A stretch of DNA of 64,000 nt from an uncultured Prevotella sp. (lineage in GTDB: Bacteria > Bacteroidota > Bacteroidia > Bacteroidales > Bacteroidaceae). The position numbers and the translations under genes are program-made. The notes below the pieces were generated by a model. It was given only the letters and a program-made list of their open reading frames with translations. It was not told the origin of the DNA and made no database searches. Below are positions 1 through 8,668 of this stretch, piece by piece. Numbering within the stretch: position 1 is the stretch's first letter; each line of letters opens with the position of its first letter. Location of the stretch: positions 329,280 to 393,279 of the forward strand of contig CAJODL010000001.1 in assembly GCA_905233165.1 (NCBI GenBank), written 5' to 3'.

Positions 1-1
1 T

Positions 2-3000
2 GTCGATTATTCTGCACGTTCCGTTATCGTTGTCGGTCCTGAACTGAATATGGGTGAGTGCGGTCTGCCAAAACTTATGGCTGCAGAATTGTATAAGCCA
101 TTCATCATTCGTAAGCTCATTGAGCGTGGTATCGTGAAGACGGTGAAGAGCGCAAAACGTATTGTTGACCGTCGTGAGCCAATCATATATGATATTCTTG
201 AGAATGTCATGAAGGGACATCCCGTTCTCTTGAACCGTGCTCCAACACTTCACCGTCTTGGTATCCAGGCCTTCCAGCCAAAACTTATCGAGGGTAAGGC
301 TATCCAGTTGCACCCATTGGCATGTACAGCGTTCAATGCCGACTTCGATGGTGACCAGATGGCTGTACACCTTCCACTCTCTAACGAGGCAATACTTGAG
401 GCACAGCTGTTGATGCTCCAAAGCCATAACATCCTTAATCCTGCAAATGGTGCTCCTATAACAGTGCCTTCACAGGATATGGTACTCGGACTCTATTACA
501 TCACAAAGATGCGTCCAGGTGCGAAGGGCGAAGGCCTTACATTCTATGGTCCTGAAGAGGCTATCATAGCATACAATGAAAAGCGTTGTGACCTCCATGC
601 TCCTGTAAAGGTGATGGTAAATGATATTGTAGACGGACAGAGCGTACGTCATATGGTTGAGACATCTGTAGGACGTGTCATCGTGAACAATATCATCCCT
701 GATGAGGTTGGATATGTAAATACTATCATTTCTAAGAAGTCTTTGCGTGACATTATCCAGAATGTTATTAACCTTGTAGGTTTTGCTCGCGCATGTACAT
801 TCCTTGATGGTATTAAGAATCTCGGTTATCGTATGGCATACCTTGCTGGTCTGTCCTTCAACCTTGATGATATCATTATTCCACCAGAGAAGGATGAACT
901 CATCAATAAGGGTAATGAGGAAGTACAGCAGATTACTGATAACTACAATATGGGCTTCATTACTGATACTGAGCGTTATAACCAGGTCATCGATACATGG
1001 ACTCATGTAAACAACGATATCGGTAACATTCTTCTTAAGAAGATGACAGAAGCTGATCAGGGTTTCAATGCAGTATTCATGATGCTTGACTCTGGTGCCC
1101 GTGGTTCTAAGGATCAGATTAAGCAGCTATCTGGTATTCGTGGTCTGATGTCTAAGCCTCAGAAGGCAGGTGCTGATGATCGTCCAACAATTGAGAACCC
1201 AATCCTTTCAAACTTCAAAGAAGGTATGTCTGTGTTGGAGTACTTCATCGCTTCTCACGGTGCTCGTAAGGGTCTTGCTGATACTGCCATGAAGACTGCA
1301 GATGCTGGTTACCTGACACGTCGTCTTGTTGATGTATCTCATGATGTTATTATCAATGAGGATGACTGTGGTACATTACGTGGCCTTTCATGCTCTGCAT
1401 TGAAGAATGGTGATGATGTGATATCTTCTCTCTATGATCGTATCCTCGGTCGTGTTAGTGTACATGATATTGTAAATCCACATACTAATAAGGTAATATG
1501 TCCTGCTGGCGAAGAAATCAATGAGGCTCGTGCCAAGGAGATAGAAGATGCAGGTATTGAAACTGTCGAGATACGTTCAGTACTCACTTGTGAAAGCCGT
1601 CAGGGTGTTTGTAAAAAGTGTTACGGACGTAACCTTGCTACTCAGCGTATGGTACAAAAGGGCGAGGCTGTTGGTGTCATCGCAGCACAGGCTATTGGTG
1701 AGCCAGGTACTCAGCTTACTCTGCGTACTTTCCATGCTGGTGGTATTGCTGGTAATGCAGCAGCAAATGCAACTGTTAAATGTAGGGCTGCTGAGGCAAA
1801 GGTAGAATTTGATGAGTTGCGTACCGTACCATTCGTTGACAAGAGTGAAGGTGGAAACACCGAATGTGAGATGGTTGTAAGCCGTTTGACAGAATGTCGT
1901 TTCGTAGATACAAATACTGGTATCGTGTTGTCTAATGTGCCTGTACCTTATGGTTCTTCTCTCTTCTTCAAGCATGGTGATGTGGTTAAGAAGGGCGATA
2001 TAATAGCACGCTGGGATCCATTCAATGCTGTCATTGTATCAGAATTCGGTGGTAAGGTTAAAATCAACGATTTCATCGAAGGTGTTACATATAAGGCTGA
2101 AACCGATGATTCTACAGGTATGACAGAGAAGATTATCATTGAGTCTAAAGATCGTTCAATGATACCTACTGTCGAAATTCTTGACGAATCAGGTCAGGTA
2201 GCAGCTACATACAACTTGCCTGTAGATGGTCACGTAGTTGTAGAGGATGGCCAGGTAATATCAACAGGTGAAACAGTTGTTAAGATACCACGTACTGTTG
2301 GTCGTGCTGGTGATATTACTGGTGGTCTGCCACGTGTTACTGAGCTCTTTGAAGCTCGTAACCCAAGTAATCCTGCTGTCGTATCAGAAATCGATGGTGA
2401 GGTAACAATGGGTCCATTGAAGCGTGGTAACCGTGAGATTACAATCACCTCAAAGTCTGGTGAACAACGTAAGTATCTTGTACCATTGTCTAAGCAGTTG
2501 CTCGTGCAGGAACATGATGCTGTACGCGCTGGTACTCCATTGTCTGCAGGTGTAATCACTTTGAATGATATTCTACAGATTAGAGGTCTTACGGCTGTTC
2601 AGGAGTATATCGTTAACGAAGTACAGGACGTCTATCGTCTGCAAGGTGTGAAGATTAACGATAAGCACTTCGAGATTATCGTACGTCAGATGATGCGCAA
2701 GGTACAGATTAACGATCCAGGTGATACTATCTTCCTTGAGAGTGATATCGTTGACAAGCTCGACTTTACAGAAGAGAACGATCGTATTTGGGGCAAGAAG
2801 GTTGTTGTTGATGCAGGCGACTCTGAGAACTTCCATAAGGGACAGATTGTCAGCGCACGTAAGCTTCGCGACGAGAATGCCTTCCTCCAGCGTCATGACC
2901 TCAAGAGGGTTACTGTTCGTGATGCTGTTCCTGCTACATCTACTCAGATTCTGCAGGGTATCACACGTGCAGCATTGCAGACGAAGAGCTTCATGTCAGC

Positions 3001-3214
3001 AGCATCCTTCCAGGAAACTACGAAGGTGCTCAACGAGGCTGCTGTACGTCGTAAGGTAGACTATCTCCAGGGAATGAAGGAGAACGTTATCTGCGGACAC
3101 CTCATTCCTGCAGGTACAGGCTTGCGTGAATTCGAAAAGATTATCGTTGGTTCACGTGAGGACATGGACCGCCGCAGTATGAGTCGTCAGAACGTTTTTG
3201 AATATAGAAACTAA
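2..3214 (+). CDS. rpoC: RNA polymerase subunit beta' (3' part; 5' end outside window)
   Basis: This is the C-terminal part, about 1070 residues, of the beta' subunit, which forms the catalytic clamp of RNA polymerase. The reading frame is open from base 2, upstream of the first ATG at 50, so the gene enters from the left. The Mg-binding loop NADFDGDQ lies near residue 110 of the visible part, and the bridge helix/trigger loop region and the zinc ligands of the second cluster ([13 protein letters not shown]) follow. The usual rpoB partner would lie just upstream. It ends at a terminator hairpin shared with the convergent gene. Confidence 0.98.
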   Translation, partial: VDYSARSVIVVGPELNMGECGLPKLMAAELYKPFIIRKLIERGIVKTVKSAKRIVDRREPIIYDILENVMKGHPVLLNRAPTLHRLGIQAFQPKLIEGKAIQLHPLACTAFNADFDGDQMAVHLPLSNEAILEAQLLMLQSHNILNPANGAPITVPSQDMVLGLYYITKMRPGAKGEGLTFYGPEEAIIAYNEKRCDLHAPVKVMVNDIVDGQSVRHMVETSVGRVIVNNIIPDEVGYVNTIISKKSLRDIIQNVINLVGFARACTFLDGIKNLGYRMAYLAGLSFNLDDIIIPPEKDELINKGNEEVQQITDNYNMGFITDTERYNQVIDTWTHVNNDIGNILLKKMTEADQGFNAVFMMLDSGARGSKDQIKQLSGIRGLMSKPQKAGADDRPTIENPILSNFKEGMSVLEYFIASHGARKGLADTAMKTADAGYLTRRLVDVSHDVIINEDDCGTLRGLSCSALKNGDDVISSLYDRILGRVSVHDIVNPHTNKVICPAGEEINEARAKEIEDAGIETVEIRSVLTCESRQGVCKKCYGRNLATQRMVQKGEAVGVIAAQAIGEPGTQLTLRTFHAGGIAGNAAANATVKCRAAEAKVEFDELRTVPFVDKSEGGNTECEMVVSRLTECRFVDTNTGIVLSNVPVPYGSSLFFKHGDVVKKGDIIARWDPFNAVIVSEFGGKVKINDFIEGVTYKAETDDSTGMTEKIIIESKDRSMIPTVEILDESGQVAATYNLPVDGHVVVEDGQVISTGETVVKIPRTVGRAGDITGGLPRVTELFEARNPSNPAVVSEIDGEVTMGPLKRGNREITITSKSGEQRKYLVPLSKQLLVQEHDAVRAGTPLSAGVITLNDILQIRGLTAVQEYIVNEVQDVYRLQGVKINDKHFEIIVRQMMRKVQINDPGDTIFLESDIVDKLDFTEENDRIWGKKVVVDAGDSENFHKGQIVSARKLRDENAFLQRHDLKRVTVRDAVPATSTQILQGITRAALQTKSFMSAASFQETTKVLNEAAVRRKVDYLQGMKENVICGHLIPAGTGLREFEKIIVGSREDMDRRSMSRQNVFEYRN

Positions 3215-3219
3215 AGAAA

Positions 3220-3246
3220 AATGCTAAGCTGTTACAGCTTAGCATT
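3220..3246. terminator. Bidirectional terminator between rpoC and the acyl-ACP synthetase gene
   Basis: A perfect 11-bp inverted repeat (AATGCTAAGCT) with a 5-nt loop lies between two convergent genes. It begins 5 nt after the rpoC stop, and the stop codon of the minus-strand gene is inside the loop and right arm. The flanks are A-rich on the left and T-rich on the right, so it can work both ways. Confidence 0.8.
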
Positions 3247-5736
3247 TATTTCGCTTTGTACCAATGCTGCCAGTTCTTCATAAGAATTGGCGGCATTTGG
3301 TTTTATTAGTGGTAGATATTCTACTGATATATGGTTTGGCATAGGAAGTATGCGTCCTCTTGGCATAGCCTTGAAGGCTCCCTGTATGCAAACTGGTAGA
3401 ATAGGTACATTCAATTCTTTTGAAAGGATGGCGAAGGTTTTTCTGAAAGGATTCATAGCTCCATCATGTGTACGCTTTCCTTCTGGGAAGATTACGATGC
3501 TCTTACCCTGTTTCAGAACTTCTGCCATCTTTAATATTGAGTTCTTCAGGTTCTTGCGCTCCATAAGGATGATGTTGTGGCGTCCAGCGAGATGTCTTCT
3601 GATAGCGCCTTGAACATGCTCCTCTGTTGCGTAGAAGTAAAACTCCTTTATCTGTTGAGCAGACAATCCGCTTATTACCAATGGACCATCAATATAGCTT
3701 TGATGGTTTCCAGCCAAAATTACTGGCCCATGTGCTGGGATGTTCTCTGTTCCACTTATTGTAAGACGATTATTGAAGTGTAGATATGCCTTGAACATCT
3801 TTGCATATAGCGTATGGGTAGGAGAAGTCATTGGCAGCACGAGGTCTTTCGACTCGCTGTTCATGATATCATGCCAATTTATCGACTCTACCTTTACTTC
3901 TTCGTGATGTGTCCCCTTTGACTTACATCTTTCAGCAATAGCAGCCATATTCTTGAAATTAGCCATTTCATCGGCATCAATAGTAATATTGAAGCGCTGT
4001 TCCAGGAAACTTTGCAGGCCTACTTTATCAAGGCTGTCGAAAGCAAGGTCTGTCTCTATGTGACTGTCAGCCTTTATGGCTATGTGTTTCTCCTCGAAGA
4101 TGTATGTTGCTATCGCCTGTAGTTCAGGATTGTCTGCAAAAACTGGTGCTTCGACCTTCTTTGGGGTGTTGACTTCCTTATTTTCTAGAATATCCTTTAA
4201 TTTGAATCTCTGGAGTTTTTCAAGTTTTGTGCGTGGTAAGTCCCCATGATAGATGAAGATATTCATTATCTTCTTATAGTTCTCGACAGTTTTATTGTAT
4301 GGCTGTATAACGTTTTCTTTTAAGAAATCCTCGGTTGCATCGGCACGTTGAGGTACTATAATAGCCCAAAGAGCATCATTCTTCTCTGTAACAGCGACCT
4401 CCTTTACATATGTATCATACTTCTCCAGTTGGAATTCTATCTCATTAGGCTGTACGTTCTTACCATTCGAAAGAACTATTATCTCCTTCTTTCTTCCTGT
4501 AATGGTAACTCTTCCTTCCTCGTCAATCTGTGCCAAATCACCAGTATGTAGGAAACCATCACTATCTATTACATCAGCGGTTTCCTGTGGGCGGTTGTAG
4601 TAGCCAAGCATAAGGTTCTTGCCTCGTGCACATAGTTCTTCTTCTACAATCTTCACCTCAACAGAAGGTAGGGGCTTTCCACTACATCCGGGAATATAGT
4701 CGCCTGGACGTGTGAATGCTATGATTGGAGCTGTTTCTGTCATTCCGTAACCTTCCAATACTTCTAATCCCAATGTTGTGAGACCATTTCCAATCTCGGT
4801 ATCGAGGGCAGCACCTCCAGAAACACAATAATCCAAGTGTCCTCCCATCTTCTTGTGTACACTCTGGAAGATGAATCGTGACAAAGACCTGTTATTGATG
4901 GTAGCACAAAGATTAAATAGTGCGCGAGTTACGAAGTTCGAGTCAATCTTCTTTTTTATTGCAGTATATAAAGTCTGCCATAGACGAGGGACACCTATCA
5001 TGATAGCCACCTTACCCTTACACAAAGTATCCATAATATCAGGTCCGGATAAGGTAGGGCAGATAGCGATGCCACCACCTCGTGTAATAGGAGCAATAAG
5101 GCATCCCATCAAAGGCAGGATATGATGTACAGGAAGTAACATTAAAACTCGTCGTTCAGTATTGTAAATAGGTACTTCGTCAGCAACGCCACTGATATTT
5201 GCTTCCAGATTGTCATACGAAAGCATAACACCTTTTGGAGAACCAGTAGTACCAGAAGTGTATATTATGAGACAAGGAGTGTCCTTATCTCCTTCAAATG
5301 TCATCTCCTGAACATCTGTTAACGAATGATTGCCTTTTTCTGCCTTGAGACTCATCATTTCCATCTCGTGTCCTGCTTGTGCCATAGCTTCTTTTGCTAT
5401 GCTACAGGTGTTTTCTGACACCCATATACCACAGGGCTTGCAGTCATTTATGATATATGCCAAATCATTAGCAGTACTTGTGGCATCAACAGGAATAGCA
5501 ATAAATCCTGCACGCCAGATGCCAAAGAAAGCATATACCCATTCCTCTCTATTCTCGGAGAAGAGAATGATTCTTTTTGCATACTTGTCTGCTTCGGCTT
5601 GTTGACTTGCAACAGATGATGTGTTGAACTTCTGCAGGTTTTCTGCGTATTCAACGATGTGCTGCATCATTTCTGCATAACTCACCTCGTGCTCTGGGGT
5701 AATAATAGCAGCTTTGTGAAAATCCTTTATGGTCAT
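3232..5736 (-). CDS. Acyl-ACP synthetase / ACP / 1-acylglycerol-3-phosphate acyltransferase fusion
   Basis: A three-part protein of 834 residues. Residues about 1-520 are an AMP-forming acyl ligase with the P-loop YTSGTTGSPKG at 159-169. Next comes an acyl carrier domain with the phosphopantetheine site FDSLD. The last third is a PlsC-type acyltransferase with NHQSYID (HX4D) and FPEGKRT. By family knowledge such proteins activate free fatty acids and pass them to lysophospholipid or lysophosphatidate at the inner membrane, like Aas. The frame is open to 5838, but a good promoter at 5758-5789 lies inside that extension, so I place the start at the ATG at 5736. Exact acyl acceptor is unknown. 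Confidence 0.85.
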   Translation of the reverse strand: MTIKDFHKAAIITPEHEVSYAEMMQHIVEYAENLQKFNTSSVASQQAEADKYAKRIILFSENREEWVYAFFGIWRAGFIAIPVDATSTANDLAYIINDCKPCGIWVSENTCSIAKEAMAQAGHEMEMMSLKAEKGNHSLTDVQEMTFEGDKDTPCLIIYTSGTTGSPKGVMLSYDNLEANISGVADEVPIYNTERRVLMLLPVHHILPLMGCLIAPITRGGGIAICPTLSGPDIMDTLCKGKVAIMIGVPRLWQTLYTAIKKKIDSNFVTRALFNLCATINNRSLSRFIFQSVHKKMGGHLDYCVSGGAALDTEIGNGLTTLGLEVLEGYGMTETAPIIAFTRPGDYIPGCSGKPLPSVEVKIVEEELCARGKNLMLGYYNRPQETADVIDSDGFLHTGDLAQIDEEGRVTITGRKKEIIVLSNGKNVQPNEIEFQLEKYDTYVKEVAVTEKNDALWAIIVPQRADATEDFLKENVIQPYNKTVENYKKIMNIFIYHGDLPRTKLEKLQRFKLKDILENKEVNTPKKVEAPVFADNPELQAIATYIFEEKHIAIKADSHIETDLAFDSLDKVGLQSFLEQRFNITIDADEMANFKNMAAIAERCKSKGTHHEEVKVESINWHDIMNSESKDLVLPMTSPTHTLYAKMFKAYLHFNNRLTISGTENIPAHGPVILAGNHQSYIDGPLVISGLSAQQIKEFYFYATEEHVQGAIRRHLAGRHNIILMERKNLKNSILKMAEVLKQGKSIVIFPEGKRTHDGAMNPFRKTFAILSKELNVPILPVCIQGAFKAMPRGRILPMPNHISVEYLPLIKPNAANSYEELAALVQSEINAKL

Positions 5737-5757
5737 GTTGGTAGAAATATTTTGGGA

Positions 5758-5789
5758 CAAAGGTACGAAAAAAACGATAAAAGTGCAAA
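5758..5789 (-). promoter_or_regulatory. Bacteroidetes-type promoter of the acyl-ACP synthetase gene
   Basis: Read on the minus strand: TTTG, 20 bp, TACCTTTG. It sits 22 bp before the ATG at 5736 and rules out the longer start at 5838. Confidence 0.8.
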
Positions 5790-5814
5790 AGAAAAGCATT
5801 TTTTCTTCTATATA

Positions 5815-6010
5815 AAAAAGAACAATCCCCGCAAACACATCGGGGATTGTCTTTTACTCTAGCCTAAATTCCTTGCCTATACCTTCACAGGTACGATAGC
5901 AAATAATAGACTGAATGTCTTTGCATCTTCACAGACTTAGACGATTCTATTAAACAAAATGAATTATAATTTTTTTATTAACTTTTAATATACGATTATT
6001 TACTAACTTG
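5815..6010 (-). ncRNA. Putative small RNA of about 190 nt with its own promoter and terminator
   Basis: A promoter (6015-6045) and a strong terminator (5822-5850) on the minus strand enclose about 190 nt with no reading frame of note. Inside, near 5875-5900, the minus strand can fold into a hairpin CTAT-cg-TACCT, loop GTGA, AGGTA-TAG. The unit ends in a 10-bp GC-rich stem followed by a run of T. It could be a 6S-like RNA, another housekeeping RNA or a regulatory sRNA; I cannot tell the family by eye. An alternative is a long leader of the downstream gene, but that gene has its own promoter beyond the terminator. Confidence 0.5.
5822..5850 (-). terminator. Intrinsic terminator ending the putative small RNA
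   Basis: The stem ACAATCCCCG/CGGGGATTGT (10 bp, 9-nt loop) is followed on the minus strand by TTCTTTTTTA. Confidence 0.8.
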
Positions 6011-6014
6011 GGTG

Positions 6015-6045
6015 CAAAGTTACGACTTATTATTTATTTGTGCAA
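6015..6045 (-). promoter_or_regulatory. Promoter of the putative small RNA
   Basis: Minus strand: TTG, 20 bp, TAACTTTG followed by CA. No coding gene follows before the terminator at 5822-5850. Confidence 0.7.
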
Positions 6046-6093
6046 TAGCATTTTCAGCGAAAAAAAGTGCATATTTGTAAAATATAAAGCAAA

Positions 6094-6119
6094 TCTCTGC
6101 CAAGAATGCTTGACGGAGA
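6094..6119 (-). terminator. Probable terminator of the GH5 gene
   Basis: An 11-bp stem with one mismatch and one wobble pair (arms 6094-6104 and 6109-6119, loop AATG) lies 25 bp past the stop on the minus strand. The following tract is AT-rich but has no pure T run. Confidence 0.5.
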
Positions 6120-6143
6120 CTTGTTTTTGTTATGTTTTGTCCT

Positions 6144-8273
6144 TTATCTTACGAGAACCTTTTTCTTTCCAACGATATAGAAACCAGGAGCAAGTCCTTG
6201 TGTTGCCTGTTCAATATTGACGGCCTTTCTTACTGGCTGTCCTGTCATTGTCCAAACGTCAACTACTTGCTGATCTTCCGATTCTACGACAGCAACTCCA
6301 GTGGTCTCTTCGCGAGAATAGTCGCTATTGTTTGTCAGGTACATATCGTTAACCATAATATTTTGGCTACCTGTGCCCCAGAAGCTGACAATCCGAATGT
6401 TCTTTGTGTCAAGAGCCTGTCCTTTCTTGTTTCCGTCGCTGGTATATTTTGCTGTTTGCAAGTTCAGGACGATAAGGGTTTTCGAGCCAAAGTCTGGTGT
6501 ACTACAGCAAGGTGTCCAGATACTTCCTTCAGTGAAGATGTTTAGGTGGCTGCTGCTACTTGTAGTCTTTAGTTTGATTACGAGATATTTATAACCAGAC
6601 ATATCAGCACCATCTTTATATTCCCATCCCATCTGTCCCCACTGTCCTGGGACGAAGGTGTGGGTTTTCTCATAATATTTACCCTGTGCAAAGAGGTCGG
6701 TATTGATGTATTGTGCGCTGAATGGGAAGAAGCTCGAACGTACAGTAAATGATGTTTCCTGTGTATTGTCCAATGGGTCGGTATATGATACTTTGACGTT
6801 TGCGATGCCCTCTTTACGACCAAAAATCAGTCCGTCTTCTATGTCTATTGCATCGCTGTTCACCTCATAAACAGCCTGTGAAGAGATATTTCCTGTATGT
6901 CCATAGTGATATGTTGCTATCAGCTGAGGGCTGCAAGAGTTGCCAATCATCATCTCTATCTCATCCTTTGGCACTTCTACCTTTTCCACCTTAAGCAAAT
7001 CCTCACCATATTCTATATAGTCAGCTTGTGGATAATCTACATTATAATATTCCGCATACCAATCCATACAAGCCTTTCCGCAGGCTTCCTCCATACCTCC
7101 AAAGGCTGGTGACACCTTATTATTATTTATAAGGTCATCGATGTCTATGAGGCATCCTGTACCAGAAAGTGTCATCGAAATATTTCCGAAATGATCGAGC
7201 ATAGTCTTGTATGCATTTCCCCACTTTGATGTAGAGCCGGTTGCCCATGTTCCATAGTTAGGCTGTACCCAGTTGCCGTGTTCGTCATAGTGTCCTTGGG
7301 CATCAGGATTTACAGGACTCCAATCGACTTCTGTTATAATGATAGGATTAGTATCAACCACAGGCACTTGCTTGTGGAAGTTGTTGATTTTATTCTGTGG
7401 GTCAGGATTGTCATCGCTACATCCATACCATCCGCAGTAGTCATGGACAGCATAACCTATGTTATAGCCCTCGATAGGGTGGGTAGCATAACTCGTATAG
7501 TTAGCCTGCCATCCTGTGCCAGGAACCCAGATAATACCGGTGAAACCGTTAGATCTTATCTTTTCAACGATAGGCTGGAAGTAGTCATGAAGAGCTTTTG
7601 GGTCGTCTTCTCCCTTAGCATTCTTCAGGGCTACTGGTTCGTTGGCAAGCTCTATGCTTACCTGTCCAGCATATTTCTTTACGTTGTTTAGCTGCGTGAA
7701 GATGTCCCATACAGTCATCAAATACTGCTGGTAGTAATCGCCCACCTTCAGATTTGGAGGGCAAACGCCTGGCGGACGCACCACAACATACATCCCATGA
7801 TCCAATGCCTTCTTTATCAGAGGCCAGTAGAGATTTACAAGGTAGGTCTTCAATCTTGTAGGATTAAACTTCTTGATATCTGCCTCGCTGGTTGCTTCGC
7901 TTGGCTGACCCGCTGAACCAGGATAGACATAACTGCTGCTTGGGTCATTGGTCCATGCAGGATCAAGGTGCAGACGGAATACGTTACACTTTGCCTTCTC
8001 CAAGCCTGTAAATATCTTCTCGAAATAGTTTTTACACTTTGTGGCACCAGATGAGTCGTAATTAGTGCCACTTCCGTCCCAAGGGCTACCCCAACGCCAG
8101 CCGTTGAAATACATATTCGGAGTATCCATCACACCATGCAGCACTACATGGTTGCCTTGTTGATCAACAAGCCATTTGCCCTCAACATGCAATGTGGGCA
8201 AAGTTGTCACTTCCTGTGCCCAGGACAATGTGGCAAAGAGGCAAGTCGCAAGGCATACATAAAATCTTTTCAT
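6144..8273 (-). CDS. Secreted glycoside hydrolase family 5 protein with C-terminal accessory domains
   Basis: A 709-residue exported enzyme. Residues 1-19 are a signal peptide ending SWA. The catalytic (beta/alpha)8 domain covers about 30-410, with the acid/base Glu in ELANEPVAL and the likely nucleophile Glu in IITEVDWSP, as in GH5. A Big-like beta domain and a possible carbohydrate-binding domain follow, and the tail GFYIVGKKKVLVR resembles the C-terminal tails of secreted Bacteroidetes proteins. GH5 acts on beta-linked glucans, mannans or xylans; the substrate is not readable here. The frame opens at 8324, but the -7 box at 8303-8310 favours the ATG at 8273. It probably acts with the glycan operon beyond the neighbouring regulator. 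Confidence 0.85.
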   Translation of the reverse strand: MKRFYVCLATCLFATLSWAQEVTTLPTLHVEGKWLVDQQGNHVVLHGVMDTPNMYFNGWRWGSPWDGSGTNYDSSGATKCKNYFEKIFTGLEKAKCNVFRLHLDPAWTNDPSSSYVYPGSAGQPSEATSEADIKKFNPTRLKTYLVNLYWPLIKKALDHGMYVVVRPPGVCPPNLKVGDYYQQYLMTVWDIFTQLNNVKKYAGQVSIELANEPVALKNAKGEDDPKALHDYFQPIVEKIRSNGFTGIIWVPGTGWQANYTSYATHPIEGYNIGYAVHDYCGWYGCSDDNPDPQNKINNFHKQVPVVDTNPIIITEVDWSPVNPDAQGHYDEHGNWVQPNYGTWATGSTSKWGNAYKTMLDHFGNISMTLSGTGCLIDIDDLINNNKVSPAFGGMEEACGKACMDWYAEYYNVDYPQADYIEYGEDLLKVEKVEVPKDEIEMMIGNSCSPQLIATYHYGHTGNISSQAVYEVNSDAIDIEDGLIFGRKEGIANVKVSYTDPLDNTQETSFTVRSSFFPFSAQYINTDLFAQGKYYEKTHTFVPGQWGQMGWEYKDGADMSGYKYLVIKLKTTSSSSHLNIFTEGSIWTPCCSTPDFGSKTLIVLNLQTAKYTSDGNKKGQALDTKNIRIVSFWGTGSQNIMVNDMYLTNNSDYSREETTGVAVVESEDQQVVDVWTMTGQPVRKAVNIEQATQGLAPGFYIVGKKKVLVR

Positions 8274-8302
8274 GAATTGTTTTTGTTTTAGTTTTGCGGC
8301 TG

Positions 8303-8310
8303 CAAAGGTA
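8303..8310 (-). promoter_or_regulatory. -7 box of the GH5 gene
   Basis: TACCTTTG followed by CA on the minus strand, 30 bp before the ATG at 8273. I see no -33 box at the usual distance, so activation by a regulator is plausible. Confidence 0.6.
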
Positions 8311-8460
8311 GTAAGTTTTTTCAAAACTACTGTTCTCTTTTATATCATTAAGTTTTCAGAATATAACAAAGTGCATTTATTTGGTATAAAAACATGTTTT
8401 TCGAAGAAAAAATATTTGTTTTTGGGGGAAGAAAAAAGTTTTGTACGAGATAGATTTTTA

Positions 8461-8584
8461 TTTTCCCCTAAGGATATTTTCTATCCAAGGGCCTTGAACA
8501 TATGTTTCAGGCCTTTGGACAGTAGTTTACAGCCCTTGGACAGGTGTTTTAGGCCCTTGAACATAAGATATCCCTAGGGGTAAA
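8461..8584. repeat. 21-bp tandem array enclosed by an imperfect inverted repeat
   Basis: Four consecutive 21-bp units run from 8491 to 8574 (8491, 8512, 8533, 8554) and share the core CCYTTGRACA followed by a GTTT-type centre. The 21 bp at 8470-8490 end like a unit. Arms at 8461-8477 and 8568-8584 match as an inverted repeat at 15 of 17 positions (core CCCCTA..GGATAT). The array lies in the 395-bp gap between the GH5 start and the 3' end of the regulator gene. The rest of that gap is AT-rich and I see no gene in it. Confidence 0.8.
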
Positions 8585-8668
8585 TTATTTTTCCTCGGGA
8601 GGCAAACAAAAGTTTGTCGAGACTTATGGGAATTTGCGTTATAAAAAAAAATTCTCAGTAGTGCCAAA

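Noticed and set aside
470..1006. Long open frames antisense to rpoC and to other core genes
   Set aside because: They lie fully inside well-recognised genes in other frames and show no family resemblance.
5737..5838. Longer N-terminus of the acyl-ACP synthetase
   Set aside because: A full promoter lies inside this extension and the family sequence starts at 5736.
8491..8574. 21-bp array as a CRISPR array
   Set aside because: The units are directly adjacent with no spacers, are degenerate, and no cas genes are near.
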